Assembly: GCA_964035545.1 (NCBI GenBank)
Contig: OZ037766.1
Span: forward strand, 24,613,126-24,677,125
Reading direction: 5' to 3'
From: Bugula neritina
Lineage: Eukaryota > Bryozoa > Gymnolaemata > Cheilostomatida > Bugulidae
DNA length: 64,000 nucleotides
How positions within the stretch are numbered: position 1 is the first letter of the stretch; each line of letters starts with the position of its first letter. Shown here piece after piece: positions 1 through 19,592 of the stretch. A program made the position numbers and the translations under genes. Below the pieces are notes generated by a model. That model worked only from the letters and a program-made list of their open reading frames with translations, made no database searches and had not been told where the DNA came from.

Positions 1-842
1 GTTAATTTTGTTGGTTACTTTTTAGACAGAAGCTTACAAAATAAAATAAATTGTTCTTGTTTTAAATATTTTATTATTGTATCCATAATTCTATAACTTA
101 ACAATAATCAAACATGGCATACGAATGTGTAGCAATACTGCATTGTAAAAAGCTAAGAATTAACCTGCAATAACATACAAACTTACGCATTCAGTTTTAT
201 TTTGGGTAGCCTACTCTATTATAAATATAGCACAACATCAAATCAAATAGAGAAATTTTCAAGGATATAGCAGACTTGAAATATATACTGCCGCTACACA
301 TATAAGAAATGCCTTTAAACATTTGTTCATCTATCTATGCTATTGTGAGTGGCGCTACAAAATTTTTTATCGGGTGCAAGACATGCCGTGTTATCTAGTA
401 GTAGAGAGAATGCATTGAGTTCACAGCAAATGTACACAAGCTATTTAACCGTGAGTCTCCATAGCTTTATATTGAAAAGCTTGCATATAGTATCAATGCT
501 ATAGTAATACAACAACCCAGACAGCTGTATATTTTTGTGCATGTATAGCCATAATAATTGCCATTTGTAAAAATATAATTTTTCAAACGTAAATTCATGT
601 AATTTTTTTACATATATATACTACGTAGTACATACTAAAATTTTAGTGCCTAAATTAAAGAGTTGAGTTAGTCTGAGTAGTTCAACTTTCATGCATAGTC
701 ATCTAAGCAGATAAAATGGTGCTTTGTTATGCTGGTACACTTATTCAAAGCTGCTGCACACAGTAACAGTTTACTGTACATACATTTATATATAGATCTG
801 TGAAAAGTGTAGGCGCAAGAATATTTGTATGAAGAAACAGCA

Positions 843-890
843 CTGCAGGAGGAGGAGCAGCAACAGCAGCAGCAGCAACAGCAGCAGCAC
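843..890 (+). repeat. Imperfect CAG/AGG trinucleotide tract
   Basis: A run of GGA, GCA and ACA triplets forms an imperfect trinucleotide repeat of about 48 bp. No long open frame surrounds it, so I do not call it a coding poly-Gln tract. Confidence 0.6.
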
Positions 891-1109
891 TGATTGAAGG
901 ATCTGATTTCAATTTATATTGCCTAGTAGTGGCAGTAGTTGAAGAAAGTTGTTACAACAATTTTAGTAACCAGGTCATCTATGATACAAGTGGGTTTGTA
1001 TATAACTATGTCTTGAAGATATTAAACAAAGTTATTTTAATGTTTTTTAAGTTAAACTGACTCCTAAACATTTAGGTGTGTATATGTAATGTTGAAGTAG
1101 TATAGAGAG

Positions 1110-1327
1110 CAGTTGTGGTCTAGGAGTTAAAGCACTGGTCTTGTAAATACAAGGTCAGTGGTTAGAATAAAAGTCATTGGTAATGTTAGGAAGTCCACAA
1201 CTACTCCTTTGCCAGAATAGAAAACAAGTCTTTAGCACCTGTTAGAGACTTTTCTATCAGAGGTTTTCCATGCAGTATGACAAATATATAAACCCAACTG
1301 AGTGGAATATAAACCCAACTGAGTGCG
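1110..1327 (+). mobile_element. tRNA-derived SINE-like repeat, family S2
   Basis: The tRNA-like head starts GCAGTTGTGGTCTAGGAG and includes the segment AAATACAAGGTCAGTGGTT. A body follows that recurs at 3803, 45537, 50352 (minus), 52185 (minus) and 49010 (minus, partial). The body has a GATGTTAGGAAG-like core, a segment AGAATAGAAAACAAG and a tail CTATCAGAGGTTTT. A terminal 20-bp motif about AACCCAACTGAGTG is repeated twice. Family membership rests on comparison within this window only. Confidence 0.6.
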
Positions 1328-1819
1328 TAGACATATTTAGGCAGTGGGAAGATTTTTATATTGTAGCTAATTATTGATTTAAAAGTATTAACTTGCTAAC
1401 AGCTTAGTTTAATCAAAAAGACATTTATACATATTTCATTCAGGTCCCTCGAAAGCATTTTAAAATTTCTCCTTAGACCTAATTGAAGCATCTTTTGGAA
1501 ACTAACAAAGACACAAATAAACTCAGACAATTCTGCTGTATAAGACTTGATTTGATTTAAATGCCTACACTTTGTGTTACTTTTAATAAAAATCTATGTT
1601 ATATACACAGAAAGATAGAAACCACTAATAGTGGTAATTTATATTATTCATGTAGATATTAATATTTCAAATTGTAAAACTGAGTTCACATTTTAATATA
1701 TAAAAAAGGTTATACAAAACTTCATGCTTGTCATCTACAAAATTATAATTTAAAAAAAGTGGTCTACAAACGACAAAATTGTTTCTTCAAGCGGTGTATC
1801 TAGTATTTTGCTATGACAA

Positions 1820-1930
1820 TTGAAAAATACTTTTGCCCCCCCCCACTGGGAATCAAAACTGATACCTCTGGCTTGCAAGCAAGTGTGCTAACCATGCATT
1901 ACACTACGGGACCATTGGGTAAACTCATGC
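1820..1930 (-). mobile_element. tRNA-derived SINE-like repeat, family S1
   Basis: The reverse complement reads as a tRNA-like head: a box A-like TGTAATGCATGGTTAGCA, then CACTTGCTTGCAAGCCAGAGGT, then a degenerate box B and a G-rich acceptor side. It is preceded by the family's leader TTACCCAATGG. The same cassette recurs at about 11450, 21284, 27330, 27540 and 55331. This copy is diverged: box B is mutated and the G run is expanded. Confidence 0.6.
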
Positions 1931-2121
1931 ATCACTACAGTAATTGGAATTAAAAAGAGTAAGTCATTTACACTGCATGGTATATTGCTTATAATTTATA
2001 ATGATAATAATACCAATTTAAGTTCAATTTAACCCAATAAAATTTAAACATTATAATATTTCAACATTTTGATTGTTTTGTTCATACGTTAACATAAGAC
2101 TAAATTTTAAGGTGCTTTAAA

Positions 2122-2261
2122 ATGGAGCAGAAATTCTCAACTCCTGATTCAGTAGTTCAGAGAAGTAATGGGAAAAGGAGAACAGATTCAGTAGCTCACT
2201 TTTCCTGGAGTGAGGCTTTCAAATATCGGGTTCACAGCATAAACAACTCTGATGAAGTATG
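2122..2261 (+). other. Possible upstream coding exon (unproven)
   Basis: An ATG at 2122 opens a 47-codon frame rich in Ser, Arg and polar residues, ending at TATG|GTAATA, which could be a donor in phase 2. Composition and length suit a cytosolic N-terminus for the channel gene that starts at 3559. However, direct joining to the acceptor before 3559 gives a stop, so an extra exon would be needed (for instance after GTTGCAG near 2840). I do not claim the connection. Confidence 0.2.
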
Positions 2262-3558
2262 GTAATAAGTAATATTCAAAGCCGTTGAAGTGAAAAAAAT
2301 CTGATAGCCTAAGATCTTTGATGTATGCATACCCATAACCGTGGGTTTAAAAAGCTCAAGAAAAAGTAGACTTTTTGCTATAATTTTAATCTAAAATGCA
2401 GCTTTTTCCTAATTAGTGAACTCCATTACTGCACTTACTAACCTCTTGAATTGTTGTTATAATAAACAGTTTTTTTTACATAAACGTATATATTATATAA
2501 AAACAATTTTCATTATATTGTAAGTATTCTATATAAATTCTCACAGAAGTCTAAAATAAACTAAGATAATTTTGTAAAATTGGTTACAATATTAAAGCTG
2601 ACCAGCTTACACTAGCCTATATTTAGAAAAACATCGTTAGCTTAAGATAGCATAAAGAAGGTAAAATAACTTATGTTCACTTTTCACCTAAATCACCTTT
2701 AACCTTTCATCATTCACCGCTATGACCTGATTGGTGGCAAAATTAAATCATGCCTTTGATTAAATGAGTCAAATTACGAATCATACCATCTACAAAATCT
2801 TTCTGGTAGGTGCAAAACAGTTGGTGTATGGTTCTGTTGCAGGCCAATCATAGCATTGGTGTGGTGGATGTTGGTAAGGATTTCTGCAGTAGAACTACAT
2901 CACAAGGTATTACACAAGTTTTCCAAGCCCCACGTAAGTAGATGTTGAAACGAATACGAAGTTAACTTTCTCTTGGTAGAACGCATTATATAGCTGTTAG
3001 GTTATATGCTATTCATCATTGACAAGGACAAATTAATATTACCCATACTCTAGAGCCAGTATAACTTAAACCATGTTTTAACAATAAGCCAATGTTTCAA
3101 CCAAATCAGAATCAGAATCATTTTACAGTAATAATTCTGTTGATTATAGTTAAGCACAAAGCAGCCCTTTTGCTGTACACACTGCACATACCCGTACATA
3201 TATACTATAACTATGTTGCTGTACAGTGGCTTGTGTCTCTAACATCATTTTGATAAAACCAATTGGTAAAGCAGAGCACAGTTTAAATGTTGCTCTATGC
3301 TTTATGTATAATACACTAATGTATACTGTACGGTGCATAAATGCGTAGTGTGTTTGTTTATAAGTTGCAATATAAAAAGGAATTGCGTGTAATACTTTAG
3401 GCATATTTAATTACCTCCAAGCAGCTAAAGAGTATATTTCCTCTCCTACCAAAACTTTATTGTTGAAGTTATTATTCATTAGTACACATTATATATAATT
3501 CCCATTCCTGATGCTGACTTGTTTTCCATTCGTTAGCTCGTCATAATACAAGCTACAG

Positions 3559-10687
<7,129 letters not shown>

Positions 10688-11447
10688 GATAGGTCCTGCT
10701 ACCTGATCAGAATATAGTTGTGAAAGGTAAACCAAATTGGTGGTGGTTTTTCATTCATTGGTTATTACTCAGTAAATTTGTATCATTTTTACTCTTTTAT
10801 TAAATAATTATAAAAAGAAGCTACAGAAGCATTCTATTATAAAGCTGAATACTTCAATTTTTCTAAATCTAATACAACCTCAATAACTAGCCAGTGATAA
10901 AATAGCATTGTTCATCCTTATACTGTATATTAGCATAAGATAGAATACCAATTATTATGTAGATTTATAAAACCATATGCATGATTTGGTTGGGGGATTT
11001 TTGTATATAATATATAATTATATTATATTATATAATTATAATGTTAGGCCATACTAGCTTTTTAACTATAGTAGTTAACATACATGTTTGGAAATTTAAT
11101 ATAAACTAACATTATACTTGTATTGCACTGTATAATTATGAACAATATATGCTACTACTATTGACTGTGTATTAAACTGTGTAGTTAGTTTCATTCAGAT
11201 AGCTATAGTGTTCCTGAATTTCTATGATTAATATAATTAGTATATGCTTAGTAAAAAATCAGTCTTATAACAATAATTTGAGAGTGGAAAATTTTTATAC
11301 GCGTGTCAAGAATAAAACTTCAAAGTAGCAAAGACTACATTTATAGATAATTATAGTTCCATTTTATTTTTGCATAGTTTTTCCGACTGCTTTCATGTTT
11401 GCTCATTTTTTTGTTATACACATTTATGTATATTTTCTTTTGCTTAC

Positions 11448-11725
11448 TGTAGTGATGGTTAGCACACTTGCTTGCAAGCCAGAGGTCTTGGGTTCGAATC
11501 CCAGTAGGGGCAATTATTTTTCAAGCTATTTTGGTCTTTAGTGAAGTTTAGTAGTACTCCGAGGGAGTTGAGAGGCCAGGGAAGCCTGATGACTGAAGGA
11601 GTAGTAGATAGGCCAGTGGAGTTCAGAGAACTGGGTGGGATATAGTGTTGAGTTTACCCAGTGGCCTCCGTGGTGTAAGCTAGAGGTCTTAGTTTTGAAT
11701 CCCAGTTGGGGCAATTATTTTTCAC
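11448..11725 (+). mobile_element. S1 tRNA-derived repeat, head-body-head double cassette
   Basis: The first head (about 11448-11520) has TGATGGTTAGCACACTTGC and box B GGTTCGAATCC. A ~125-bp body follows, with GAGAGGCCAGGGAAGCCTGA and AGTGGAGTTC. A second leader GTGTTGAGTTTACCCAGTGG and a truncated second head with GGTGTAAGCTAGAGGTC come next. The same head-body-head order exists at 27325-27625 on the other strand, so this is probably a real dimeric form. The anticodon arm is degenerate, so it is not a functional tRNA gene. Confidence 0.65.
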
Positions 11726-12866
11726 TTACAAATTGTAGCATTATTAAAGGGTGCTTAATCAAATGGATGGATAGATCACAGCTGTTATTAGTTAGTTAAA
11801 ACATCTTTACAGTACAGCGAGGAAATAAGTTTTTATAAATGCATGCATTTCTCATCTTTAGAAAACTACATTTGATTTTTTATAGCTACAAATTTAAATT
11901 AGAAATTTTAAGCTTTAAGCTTTCGACAACACATTTTGTTTCTAGCAAAACATTTCATACACATTTAACAAATCAATCTATCAACTCTTTTATGTCTAGC
12001 CTTTTTCCTATAACACCGCTTGGAGCTAGACTCAAATTCAAATTCTTAGTAATAAGGACTAGAAACAAACAACTGTAGAACAGGCAAATTATAGTTTGTC
12101 AACTTTGAGAAGGTTACCTGCTGGTGCAGGGTATACTACATGCACATACTGCTTTAGATAATGTTTTTACACAGCGGTTTATGCAGCATTGTAGTCTATT
12201 TATTGTTCAATCATTTGCAACTGTTTCTTACAACTGTATATGCGATAGTCCCTATTAAGTAAAAGCTTAAAACTACAAAATATAGTGCAATCAGCACAGA
12301 TGCAATGATTATAGTTATTATATATTTCTAATATATAGTGCTAAAGCCTAAAATTTTATGTGTGAATTCTTTAAAAAAAATTGTATACTAGAGAAATTTG
12401 TTTATGATTAGAAAATTTTTATTGAAATTATAGTGCATGTTAGCCTGTTAATAACATCTTGGTGTTATTGATATAATTATCAATTTTTTTCTAGTAAAAC
12501 TTAGAAAAAAGTGCAACTTTTAAGCTGCAATAATGATGAATGATCAGAATAGTTATTACAATTATCTGTATAAATATATAGCTGAATATATTGCTTCTCT
12601 ATTTGCATTTATTATAACCAATTACCACACAATGTTATAATATACTACTTTATATTATAAACATACAAACAACAAAAATAAAAAACAATAGAAAAGATAT
12701 TCTCTGATCCTTGCTATAATTTTGATTGTTGTTGTAGTTATACCTAATCTATAGTCATAGTTTGCAAGAAATATTGTTTTAAAAGCTCTATTAAATTTCT
12801 AAACCAATTATTGTATAATTTTAGAAACTGAAAACTGTAAAATATACAGTAGCTTTGATAATTTTT

Positions 12867-12872
12867 TTATTT
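12867..12872 (-). other. Polyadenylation signal AATAAA for BHMT copy 1
   Basis: TTTATT on the plus strand reads AATAAA on the minus strand, about 30 nt beyond the stop codon of the BHMT-like gene. Canonical sequence and sensible position; processing itself is inferred. Confidence 0.5.
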
Positions 12873-12901
12873 CAATGTTCATCATTAAAAGTTTTTGCAT
12901 T

Positions 12902-14050
12902 CTATGTGCTAAACTCCCAGAGCTTAGCATATCTACTTGGTTCTCCCTTTTCAGCTGCCACGTCTGAATAATCACGACTCATCACATTCTTTCCGTCGTC
13001 ATCGTATCTGATAGTAAAAACACCACAAACCAAATTATAGTTTATATTTATTGTTGAACTCTGATAAATTACTTTATAAATTTCAAATAAATTCAAGAAT
13101 TTTTTTACAACCAGTAGATTACTTGCTATACTGCAGATGAATAACAATTAAGAAACATGCACTCATTAGTACATAATTTTTGCACTGAAAACTTAAAAAC
13201 GATGCGTATCCAGACATGCATCTTAATCTACAGAGCACACTGTGTTTGAAACGTTGCAGTTTAAAAAGAATTCACAGTTTCTACAGCGAGTGTAGAAAAT
13301 TAATGAATGAAACTTAACTATAATACATGTACAATAATTTTAACAAAGAAAGTGATTGAATAAATAAGATATACCCAGGTATATTCCAATGCTCCTTTGG
13401 ATTTTAGATTAGAATGTCTAAATCTGGTTGAGTTGTAAATAGCTATAAATTACATAGATATGTGACAAATTTTGATTGAAAACTATTTGCAAAGAAAGAA
13501 AACTATATTGATATTTGTAAAAATTTGTTATTGAAAACTTTAAATCATTTTAACCCCGTTTACAGGGTAATCAGTAGGCTATTTCAGCCGGCGTTTTAGC
13601 TTTTAGAGTTGATATTTGTACTGTATATCTTATATGGAATCACTTTACCAACTTTTTATGCTTTTATACAGAAGATTTATATGCAACCTATAGCTCTTTC
13701 AGCATTTTAAAAATTTTCTAAATTCAAGGGCACCTTTAACATCATAAATATTCTATTGCTATATAGAAACGTCTACTAACTTTGCTGCAGCACAGGACCT
13801 TCCAAATGATTTGCTAAGTGCTCTCATATAAGTTGCATCATTACCACAACACAGTCCTATATATGTCAAACCCATCTTTTTACACTCTTCTGCAAACCAT
13901 CCAATTTCTTTAAGAGATACGTAATGCTCCTTCAAGTCACTAGGAAAACAAGGCTCACCTAAAACATGTGTGTAACTTACCTAAAGGAGAGTGTGGCAAA
14001 ATAAAGACACACACGTGTGTGTGTGCGCGTGCATGTGTGTGTGTGTGTGC

Positions 14051-14146
<96 letters not shown>

Positions 14147-17100
14147 TGGTGTGTGTGGTGTGTGTGGTGTGTGTGGTGTGTGTGGTGTGTGTGTGTGTGT
14201 GTGTGGTGTGTGTGTGTATTGTAAAGTGCAGTTGGTTAAGCAATTCACTTAATTTCTTTAATACCTACTTTACAAATAAAAATGTGTTTGAAATCTGATA
14301 TACTCGTATTAATGACCGCCAACCTTTTAAAAAGATTAAAAAACCCAATTATTTCAAAATACATGTCTTTAAAATGGTATAATGTGCAAATTAATTAATT
14401 CATTATTTTGAAATAAAAGTAAAATTTTTAAAATCCTGTTTCACTTAAACAGAGGAAAATTTATACAAACTATAATAATTCTATTGACTGACGTTAGATA
14501 AACAGCAATTAAATTACTTTGTCTTCACAATGATAGCTATGTTAATTTATTTAAACTGGGTTGCTGCTATATTTTTTATTAAAAGTTATGGAAATATAAA
14601 TTTTGTGCTAACCGGCTTTTCTTCTTTATTGACAATGATTAAGTAAACAAAAACATGTTTACAATGCTAGATTACAATAGTTTATGTAACTCTTCTGCTC
14701 CTATTCTATTTTGGTTCTGTATGAATACAAATATTTACACAACTTAATCATGATAAAAAAAATATGATGTTTTCATTGTTTGAACAAAGTGATAAAAAAT
14801 TCAAGTTAAAAACTGCAGCTAAATATAGCCAAAAGCTTTCATTACATACTGCATTATGAAACATAACAGCCACGTGGATTGGAACTGAGGTCGATACATG
14901 GGCTACCAGTGATGATAAGATTTGGCCCCATTATATATGACTAGACATTTTGAAACATCGGTTAATTAATTGCTCACCTGAGTCTCTGTATTTAAAACCC
15001 TGAAAGCTGTGGCACTTCTCATCAGTTCTATAGCATATTGGCAAGCAGCCAACAGGTCCCTGGAAATGTGACGTCATTGTTTCATAACAATTTATCTCAA
15101 GCATATTATGCAACATCTTACATAATTATGCACTTTTCAAGTTTAGTCCAAAAGCTTGGGAAGAAAAGCAAATGCTATCTTGTATACCAATTGTTTAAAT
15201 TTTAGAACAATTCAATTCCTTCTTTTTGGAAATTATTTGAGAGTATAATATTTCAACTTTAAAGGGAAATCATACTGGGGTCAGTTGCATAACTGCCATT
15301 ACCTTACAAACAGCTTTACATTTCTCTATAAGAGGGAGCATAGTCTTAGGACCTCTAGCACAATTGAGAGCAACCACATCAGCGCCCTCACTTTCTAGAC
15401 GAGCCAGAGCTTCAGGAACTGGAACTTCATCAAATGTAATCTCTTTCTTGCTGGTTGCACAAATACTGACTACATTAGGCAGATCTGCATAAAAAATCAG
15501 TGGAAACATTTGAAACATTTGAAGCAGAACATACATAAAAAATAGCCTTGGGGTTAGGGTATTTTTGCTGCACTTGTTTGTACAATCTGTAAACATACCT
15601 CTATCAGCAACTGAAGGATAAAAATACTGATGCTGGTTTTTAGGATTTCATTGCAACAAACTAACTTAAAAAAATATAAAAGACTTGTTAAATGTTGAAC
15701 ACAATTATAATCTCATGTTGCTATAATAATTATTATAGCATGCTATATACTGACAAACATTTTTTTAAAGATTGAAAACTTAGATAATTACAAAAAACTA
15801 TTTCAGCTTGCAACTGGTTGATAATTATTTGATGCAATGTTATATCCCCAGTATTACAACTAGAAATTTTTGTGGTGATGCTAAAGCATGCAAATGAAGA
15901 AAATTTATAGTTGTTAATTTTCAACTCAAACTTACCAAAGCGCTTCATAACTTTCAAAGCTAAAGACGCTTCTCCATAGTCCCAGAACGTCTCTGCTATC
16001 ATGAAGTCTACACCAGCTTCCTTTGCCCACTGACATTGCTCCTATAATTGGATAAGACAATACCAGATTTGCATGTGATCATTTTAATTCTACATTAAAA
16101 ACTAGTACCTACTGAATTTTGTAAATATTGCATGTGATTTTAATTAGTATTTACATGCTTTAAAAATTTATTGCATTGAAGGTAAAACAATAAAAATTAC
16201 ACGCAAAAAAGTCTACTTTGGTGTGCTGCTAATGCAAGTAAGGTACGCCGAACATTATTATTTTCCTTTAAGTCTTGTTCTACCATCATGGTAACAGACT
16301 AACAGTAGGTTGCGAAGAAAGGCTTGAACATCTCCATAATATGTACTATGTGTTATGTGCTATGTGTTATGTGTTATGTGCTATTTGTTATGTGTTATGT
16401 GCTATTTGCTATGTGCTATAATGCGCTATTTGTTATGTGCTATGTGCTATGTGCGATATGCTATGTGTTATGTGCTATTTGCTATGTGCTATGTGCTATG
16501 TGCTATTTGTTATGTGCTATGTGCTATGTGCTATGCGCTATGTGCTATGTGGGATATGCTATGTGCTATGTGCTGCGTTCTATGTATAATATGCTACATA
16601 TATACTATGTAAAAGAGCTATGTATTACTAACACCTAAAAATATCAGTATATACCACCTAATAGATATTGAGCATAGCACATAACATGCATATAGCACTT
16701 GACACATAGTAATAATATAACATAACTTTGCTAGGTTTATCAGCTGTCTATCAACAGTTTATCAAGCATGTATAAATAATAAAGTGGCGACTGAATCAAA
16801 CTCAACTTTATTTAACTTTTAATACCAGGTTACAATTAAAAAGGTCATAAGATAGAAAATGCATCTGGTTATGTAAAGAGCACTTGCAGGGGCGACAAGT
16901 ATATTCATGCTATATGTGAATAGATTTCTTACTGATGCATAGAATCATAGCAATTGTTTATAAAGCTGGAGTCAGTTGTACCAGTATCTTTATCATAATT
17001 ATTCAATTTCATAGTGTTATAATTAGCTTAATCTTAATTTGATAGAAGTTATTGGAAGTCATTTGAAAATTTCTTGGATGCGGGATTTGTTATTAATAAA

Positions 17101-19592
17101 AAACAACCTTGATTACGTTATTTGAAATAGCACATTTTATTCAAATCAGTCTATATAGTTGAAAAACAATTGTCAATAAGTCATGAAATTGAACTACAAT
17201 GCTATAATAATATACCTGCTAAGCCAAAATTGATTGTTATATGACAATGCAGTAACTCCTAATAATTATTCAATTTCATAGTGTTAGAATTAGCTTAATC
17301 TTAATCTGATAGAAGTTATTGGAAATCATTTGAAGATTTCTTATTTGTTATTAATAATTGGTTGTGTAAAAATAAGTTACTTATTCATATTATGGAGCTC
17401 TTTTAATTCGAACCATACAATCCATGCAGACAAAAATCCTTAGATTAGAATGGCTGTTTGTGTTTGCTAAACGTGTAGAAACATGTCAATAAAAATGTAA
17501 TATTATATTGCACCAAAATGTATATTCCCATAATAAACAGCTTTCATTTTCTCTATGAAAAGATTATGGACTTTGAGTTAGATTATCATATACTCTATTA
17601 AGTACTCTACTTACAGTAAACATGTTCTCACACTCTTGTATGGTCTCCGGTTTGTTAGGATCATACAGATTAGAGTTACAGAGACCTCCAGCAAATAACT
17701 TGTTATTCTCTCTGGCAACCTCCTTCGCTATTTGTAAAGCTCTTTTGTTGACTTCTTCAAGCTCTCCTTCTCTACCAACATCCTTCATCTTCTCTCTGGT
17801 GGCATAATACTGCAATATTACAAAAAAATTAAAAGTTTTGGAAGTTGTCCAGCTTATCTCACAGGAGAAGTGCAATCAAACTAAACTGCAGGTAAAAGCT
17901 GTGATAAGTTGTTGTGTAATACAGAGTCCAACATTCTGAACCTTTTTGATATTTTGACGTATTAGTATGTTTCTCCTAAGAGCTACAGTTTGTTTATGAT
18001 GGAGAGTTTTTAAGTTTAATTCAAGTTAGACTAATGTAGCTTTGTTAGTTTTGAGCATTTAAAATTGTGATTGAGCTGCAACTAAATTTTGGTTCAGGCT
18101 AAACACACTTTGCCAAACCGTAAGCCTTAACATAAAATGTCAGCCATTTTTAATGTGTCCGGGCTGAGGTTTTCAAAGTCCGCTATTAAGGATGATCTAT
18201 GACACCTCATTGGACAATTGTTCAATAGGAGGCCGCAGCAACCGTTTTGAATCAAACAGTGCTTGATCCTAACGCTGTACAGAAAGCTTAAGCATTTGTA
18301 AAATGGCTGACATTTTATGTTACAACCAAGGGTGCAGCGAAGTGTGTCTAGGGGGTTAGTGTCCTGGTAGCAGGAGTTCAGGTGGTACAAGCAGTGGATG
18401 TAGGGGCAGTTGAGGAGTGCCACTTTCAGTGTGGTATTAGACAGTGTACCTGGTGCTACATAACAGTGATAACTCTATACACATATTTGAAATAATATAA
18501 ATGCAGAATCATTGCTTATGCAAAATTATAAAATAAAATATCCGTAAAAAAATTTATGAGTCCAAGATTAAAGTTTATGATGTTAAGTTGCTCAATTGAT
18601 TGGCCTATAGCATGAGTATCTTTTACATCAAGATTAACTTGTGGATAACTTGCTAATAATCTAACAAAAATTTTTTTGAGTTTAAACAATAAGTAACCTA
18701 AACAGTTACCTATGTCTGCATGCTCAGCTTTTTGAATATTTTACTTTATAAAGTTAGATATGCTGTTCAATTAGGTCATAGTTCTTTAACTATTTTACTT
18801 ATTTAAAGCTTCTCACCGTAAAAGCCTGAACTACATCTGTACCAGCATCAACAAACTCCTGGTGAAGAGCCCTGACACATTCAGGGTAGTCCAGGACCAC
18901 TTCAGGAACAAAGCTGGCTGGCTTAACTTTACCTCTTCTTATAAACTCAAAGAGATAGCCTTCAGCTATCAGAATAGGTTTGTTAGTCTTCAGATACTCC
19001 CGGAAATCTGCATCAAGATATAAACAACTAGTAATCCTTTTTTTCTTAAGATTTCTTGTCACTTTTGATAAAATGAAATACAACCAAGGAGCCTGTGATT
19101 TCGAAAATTGCTTGTTGGTAAATGACTAGCATATTATAACTTACTTCAAGAATTTTGCTAACAGTACCAAAAAACAACAGCTAAAAGTTGAATTCTTGTT
19201 ATAAATAGGCAAAAGGCTAGAAAAGTTGTGTAGCTATAACCAATTAATTTGAGTGAAGTCTAGCCCTTATACTTATAACAATTATCTGAAATGTTCAAAA
19301 TTTAACTCATTTATACTACAGTAATCTACATATTTTGTAAAGAGCTTCATTTTCTTCGGCATAATATGCATGTAATGTATTTTAAAATAATAGTTTTTAA
19401 TTAGTTAGTACCCACTGTAGCTGTCTTATTCAATGTCTAATCTTTGGCAATTAAAAAATATGGCTCTTTACTCTCTTGATTTTGCATGCAAATTGATTAT
19501 ATAAATTTTAAAACTTGCAAATAAATGAATATCAAGTGAAAGTTAAAATAGCTTCACAATAGTAAATAACCTAAATAATTTTACTTACCCAT
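12902..19592 (-). CDS. Betaine-homocysteine S-methyltransferase-like protein, tandem copy 1
   Basis: Eight exons in transcript order: 19592-19589, 19007-18817, 17809-17615, 16041-15936, 15484-15303, 15059-14978, 13958-13781, 13007-12902 (1044 nt, 347 aa). All junctions are GT-AG and in phase. The first exon contributes only ATGG. The protein belongs to the zinc-dependent homocysteine S-methyltransferase family, whose BHMT members transfer a methyl group from betaine to homocysteine in the cytosol. Support: a BHMT-like N-terminal barrel (GYLFEFIRRG, DAGTDVVQAFTYYATREK) and the three zinc ligands, C207 in ALNCARGP plus C290-C291 in YIGLCCG, matching human C217, C299 and C300. At 347 aa it lacks most of the vertebrate C-terminal oligomerisation arm. 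The start is supported by the same ATGG exon in copy 2. The substrate is inferred from the family; another methyl donor is possible. Confidence 0.9.
14012..14217 (+). repeat. (GT)n microsatellite with TGTGGTG variants
   Basis: About 200 bp of GT dinucleotides (plus strand) with GC-containing units at one end and GTGTGTGG units at the other. It lies in the BHMT copy 1 intron between exons 6 and 7, about 50 bp upstream of exon 7, and reads (CA)n in the transcript. Open frames here are artefacts. Confidence 0.97.
16309..17380. repeat. Unclassified dispersed element, copy 1, with 7-bp minisatellite
   Basis: This sits in BHMT copy 1 intron 3. It shares long stretches with 25094-25810: CTCCATAATATGTACTATG, AATATCAGTATATACCACC, AAAGTGGCGACTGAATCAAA, GCACTTGCAGG. 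It contains a (TATGTGC)n array at about 16343-16575. Near its end an X-Y-X arrangement appears: AATTATTCAATTTCATAGTG occurs at about 16997 and again at about 17263. No coding frame, LTR or target duplication was recognised. Confidence 0.65.
16343..16575 (+). repeat. (TATGTGC)n 7-bp minisatellite
   Basis: About 33 imperfect copies of a 7-bp unit, TATGTGC with variants TATGTGT and TATTTGT. The matching place in the second element copy (about 25130-25165) has only a few degenerate units. Open frames with Cys-Tyr-Val-Leu periodicity are translations of this array. Confidence 0.9.
18099..18350. mobile_element. MITE-like element with about 55-bp imperfect inverted ends
   Basis: TAACATAAAATGTCAGCC at about 18130 is matched in inverse by GGCTGACATTTTATGTTA at about 18305. 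The similarity continues outward to ACACACTT on the left and AAGTGTGT on the right. No transposase is encoded. It lies in BHMT copy 1 intron 2 and is absent from the matching intron of copy 2 (27850-28805), so it inserted after the duplication or was lost from copy 2. The target duplication is not clear. Confidence 0.65.

Larger units (their letters stand above)
1..2100. other. Intergenic, repeat-bearing, no gene seen
   Basis: AT-rich sequence without a convincing exon on either strand. It contains a short purine-rich CAG/GAG trinucleotide tract (about 843-890), one S2 tRNA-derived repeat (about 1110-1327) and one S1 tRNA-derived repeat on the minus strand (about 1820-1930). Nothing else was recognised. 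Confidence 0.6.
10688..12901. other. Intergenic region between convergent genes
   Basis: This separates the channel gene (ends 10687, +) from BHMT copy 1 (ends 12902, -). It is AT-rich and holds an S1 double cassette (11448-11725), one AATAAA on the plus strand near 11309 and one on the minus strand at 12867-12872. No further coding exon was recognised. Confidence 0.6.

Noticed and set aside
11448-11520. Functional tRNA gene
   Set aside because: Boxes A and B are good and the acceptor sides pair in part, but the anticodon stem does not form and the unit recurs as a dispersed repeat with shared flanks.
11585-11625. Second hammerhead candidate (CTGATGA in the S1 body)
   Set aside because: No GAAA core or pairable stem II follows at the right distance, and the other S1 double cassette does not keep the word.
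16324-16638. Cys-Tyr-Val-Leu repeat frames
   Set aside because: Translation of the 7-bp TATGTGC minisatellite; period 7 gives the same pattern in several frames.
17622-17807. Plus-strand frames opposite the BHMT-like exons (also at 27662-27847, 26036-26248 and 28851-29111)
   Set aside because: They are shadows of conserved minus-strand exons whose splice sites and zinc-ligand motifs identify the coding strand.
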